From positions 1 through 26,062 of the forward strand of contig DASQHM010000110.1 of NCBI GenBank assembly GCA_035632095.1: a stretch of DNA of 26,062 nucleotides. Direction: 5' to 3'. Shown piece by piece: positions 24,591-26,062 of the stretch. How positions within the stretch are numbered: position 1 is the first letter of the stretch; each line of letters opens with the position of its first letter. The notes beneath the pieces were generated by a model. The model had not been told where the DNA came from. It saw nothing but the letters and a program-made list of their open reading frames with translations, and did not search any database. This stretch comes from DASQHM01 sp035632095 (GTDB lineage: Bacteria; Pseudomonadota; Alphaproteobacteria; Ferrovibrionales; Ferrovibrionaceae). The translations under genes and the position numbers were made by a program.

Positions 24591-24613
24591 AGCCGCGGAT
24601 ATCCGCCGCTTTT
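24591..24613. terminator. Palindromic hairpin downstream of chvG
   Basis: Bases 24591-24600 and 24601-24610 are complementary at nine of ten positions, and a run of four T (24610-24613) follows on the plus strand. It lies about 90 bases past the chvG stop. On the minus strand, the direction in which chvG is read, the T-run is poor (TTCCCTT). Terminator function for chvG is a guess from position. The rest of the 121-base gap at 24580-24700 shows no gene. Confidence 0.35.
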
Positions 24614-24700
24614 CGCCATGAAGATTGTAACAAGAGAGTCACAGGGCCCGCACAATTGCCCCGCGCCGAAATTGGGCAAGCGCGGACGGCCGGGGACCGT

Positions 24701-26062
24701 CTACTCGAGACGCAACTCGAACACGAATCGCGCGCCGAGGATGCGGCCGTCGGCGTCCTTCCGGTTCTCCGCGCGAATGGTGCCGCCATGCGCCTCGATG
24801 ATCTGGCGCGAAATCGACAGGCCGAGCCCCGAGTGCTTGCCGAAGGTCTCGGACGTCGGGCGCTCGCTGTAGAAGCGATCGAACACCGCGTCGAGCTTGT
24901 TCTCGGGCACGCCCGGTCCTTCGTCCTCGACGGCGACGCTGACGTGGCCGTATTCGCGCTTTCCGCTCAGCCGAATGGTGCCGCCCGGCGGAGAGAAGGA
25001 AATCGCGTTTTCGAGCAGATTGCGCACCACCTGGCCGATGCGGCTCTCGATTCCGGAAATGACCAATGCGTTCGGCGACGGATCCAGGCGCAACTCGAAG
25101 CGCGGACCCTTGTCGCCCGCCGTTTCTCCGTAAATTTCGACCATGGCCCTGAGCAGCGGCGCCATGTCCATCGGCTCGGATTCGGCGCGGCTGAGCTCCG
25201 CATCGAGGCGCGAGGCGTCGGAAATATCGCTGATGAGCCGGTCGAGCCGCCGCACGTCGTCGATGATGATGGCCATCAACCGGCGGCGCTTGTCCGGGTC
25301 GTTGGTCCGCTCCACGGTCTCGACGGCGCTGCGGAGCGAGGTCAGCGGATTCTTGATCTCATGCGCCACGTCGGCGGCAAAGGCCTCGATGGCGTCCATG
25401 CGCCGGTACAGGGAATCCGTCATGTCCCTGAGCGCGCCCGACAGGTCGCCGATCTCGTCGCGCCGCGCGGTGAAATCGGGAATGGACACGCGCCGGCCGC
25501 GGAGCCGCCGCACGCGGTCGGCCGCTTGCGCCAGATGACGCACCGGCCGCCCGATGGTGCCGGCGAGGAAGGCCGAGAGCAGCGCCGTCACGGCCAGGAT
25601 GATGCCGAACAGCTTCAGCACGTTGAGGCGCTCGTTCCGCACCTCCGAGTCGATGTCGCGGCTGTCAACGCTCAACAGGACGGCGCCGAGGACCTTGTGC
25701 AGGCCTTGCACCGGAACGGCGACGGAGATGATCTTGACGCCGTCGCCGTTGAGCCGCACGGCACTCGCCGCATCGCCGCCGAGCGCGTAGATCACTTCCT
25801 GGTAGTCGTCGCCCTCTTGATCGGGACGCTCCTCGTAGACCGGAAGGTCCTCGCTGGAGGGAAACAGATTGATGACCCAGTTGTACGCGGCCTCGGCCAG
25901 CTTGAGTCCCATGCCGGGCTTGTCCGGCGGGGGCAGCACGCGGCTGACCACGTTGCGTCCCGCCGCCAGGAGGACGCGGCTGTCGCCGACCAGCGTGCCT
26001 TCCTCGTCGAACAGGCGCGCGCGCGTGTCGGTCGCCGCGGCCAGGCGGCGGAGGATCTGGCG
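24701..26062 (-). CDS. chvG: Two-component sensor histidine kinase ChvG (partial, N-terminus outside window)
   Basis: 453 residues are visible and the frame stays open to the window edge. The first visible residues (RQILRRLAAATDTRARLFD and GTLVGDSR) belong to the periplasmic sensor region of ChvG/ExoS. A membrane helix (VLKLFGIILAVTALLSAFLA), a HAMP linker, and a normal H-box DVAHEIKNPLTS with the phosphoacceptor histidine codon at 25361-25363 follow. The HATPase domain has an N-box with ENAISFSPPGG, then DEGPGVPE and GLGLSISRQI. ChvG with ChvI controls acid and envelope responses in alphaproteobacteria. The stop is TAG at 24701-24703. Its usual neighbour hprK is displaced by about 1.9 kb. 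Confidence 0.9.
   Translation of the reverse strand, partial: RQILRRLAAATDTRARLFDEEGTLVGDSRVLLAAGRNVVSRVLPPPDKPGMGLKLAEAAYNWVINLFPSSEDLPVYEERPDQEGDDYQEVIYALGGDAASAVRLNGDGVKIISVAVPVQGLHKVLGAVLLSVDSRDIDSEVRNERLNVLKLFGIILAVTALLSAFLAGTIGRPVRHLAQAADRVRRLRGRRVSIPDFTARRDEIGDLSGALRDMTDSLYRRMDAIEAFAADVAHEIKNPLTSLRSAVETVERTNDPDKRRRLMAIIIDDVRRLDRLISDISDASRLDAELSRAESEPMDMAPLLRAMVEIYGETAGDKGPRFELRLDPSPNALVISGIESRIGQVVRNLLENAISFSPPGGTIRLSGKREYGHVSVAVEDEGPGVPENKLDAVFDRFYSERPTSETFGKHSGLGLSISRQIIEAHGGTIRAENRKDADGRILGARFVFELRLE

Overview
This 26 kb window is GC-rich, densely coded chromosomal DNA from an alphaproteobacterium. The evidence is gene content and order: trpFBA-accD-folC, trxA, an alpha-type addAB pair, a DivL-like kinase, ahcY, and a chvG / short hprK / rapZ / EIIA / HPr series. 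I cannot name genus or order from sequence alone. No rRNA, tRNA, CRISPR array, insertion sequence or phage gene was found.

Left block (1-4451, plus strand): the 3' end of trpF, then trpB, trpA, accD and folC, tightly packed with 4-base start/stop overlaps between trpB/trpA and trpA/accD. A strong convergent hairpin follows folC.

Middle block (4552-15594, minus strand): read in transcription order it runs tsaE, a BadF-type N-acetylglucosamine kinase, nagA, amgK, murU, addB, addA, trxA. Most junctions overlap or nearly touch, so this looks like one long operon joining tRNA t6A modification, amino-sugar and peptidoglycan recycling, double-strand-break repair and thiol redox. trxA also has a good housekeeping-type promoter that overlaps the addA stop codon.

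Right block (15697-26062): a plus-strand YumC-type ferredoxin-NADP reductase lies between tsaE and a large minus-strand sensor kinase with four PAS-like segments. In that kinase the phosphoacceptor histidine is replaced by tyrosine (Y589), the hallmark of Caulobacter DivL. Upstream of it come ahcY, then ptsH, a mannose-type EIIA, rapZ and a kinase-domain-only hprK, which form a regulatory PTS cluster. chvG, truncated by the window edge, would be expected next to hprK, but about 1.9 kb lies between them. That stretch holds a plus-strand sulfotransferase and a broken outer-membrane beta-barrel gene with two single-base frameshifts in homopolymers.

The most notable points are the tyrosine H-box of the DivL-like kinase, with a CtrA-like half-matched site in front of it; the insertion of a GlcNAc kinase/nagA pair into a tsaE-amgK-murU cell-wall recycling module, with rapZ close by; and the accessory insertion between chvG and hprK. 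I did not find convincing evidence for a wholly undescribed system.
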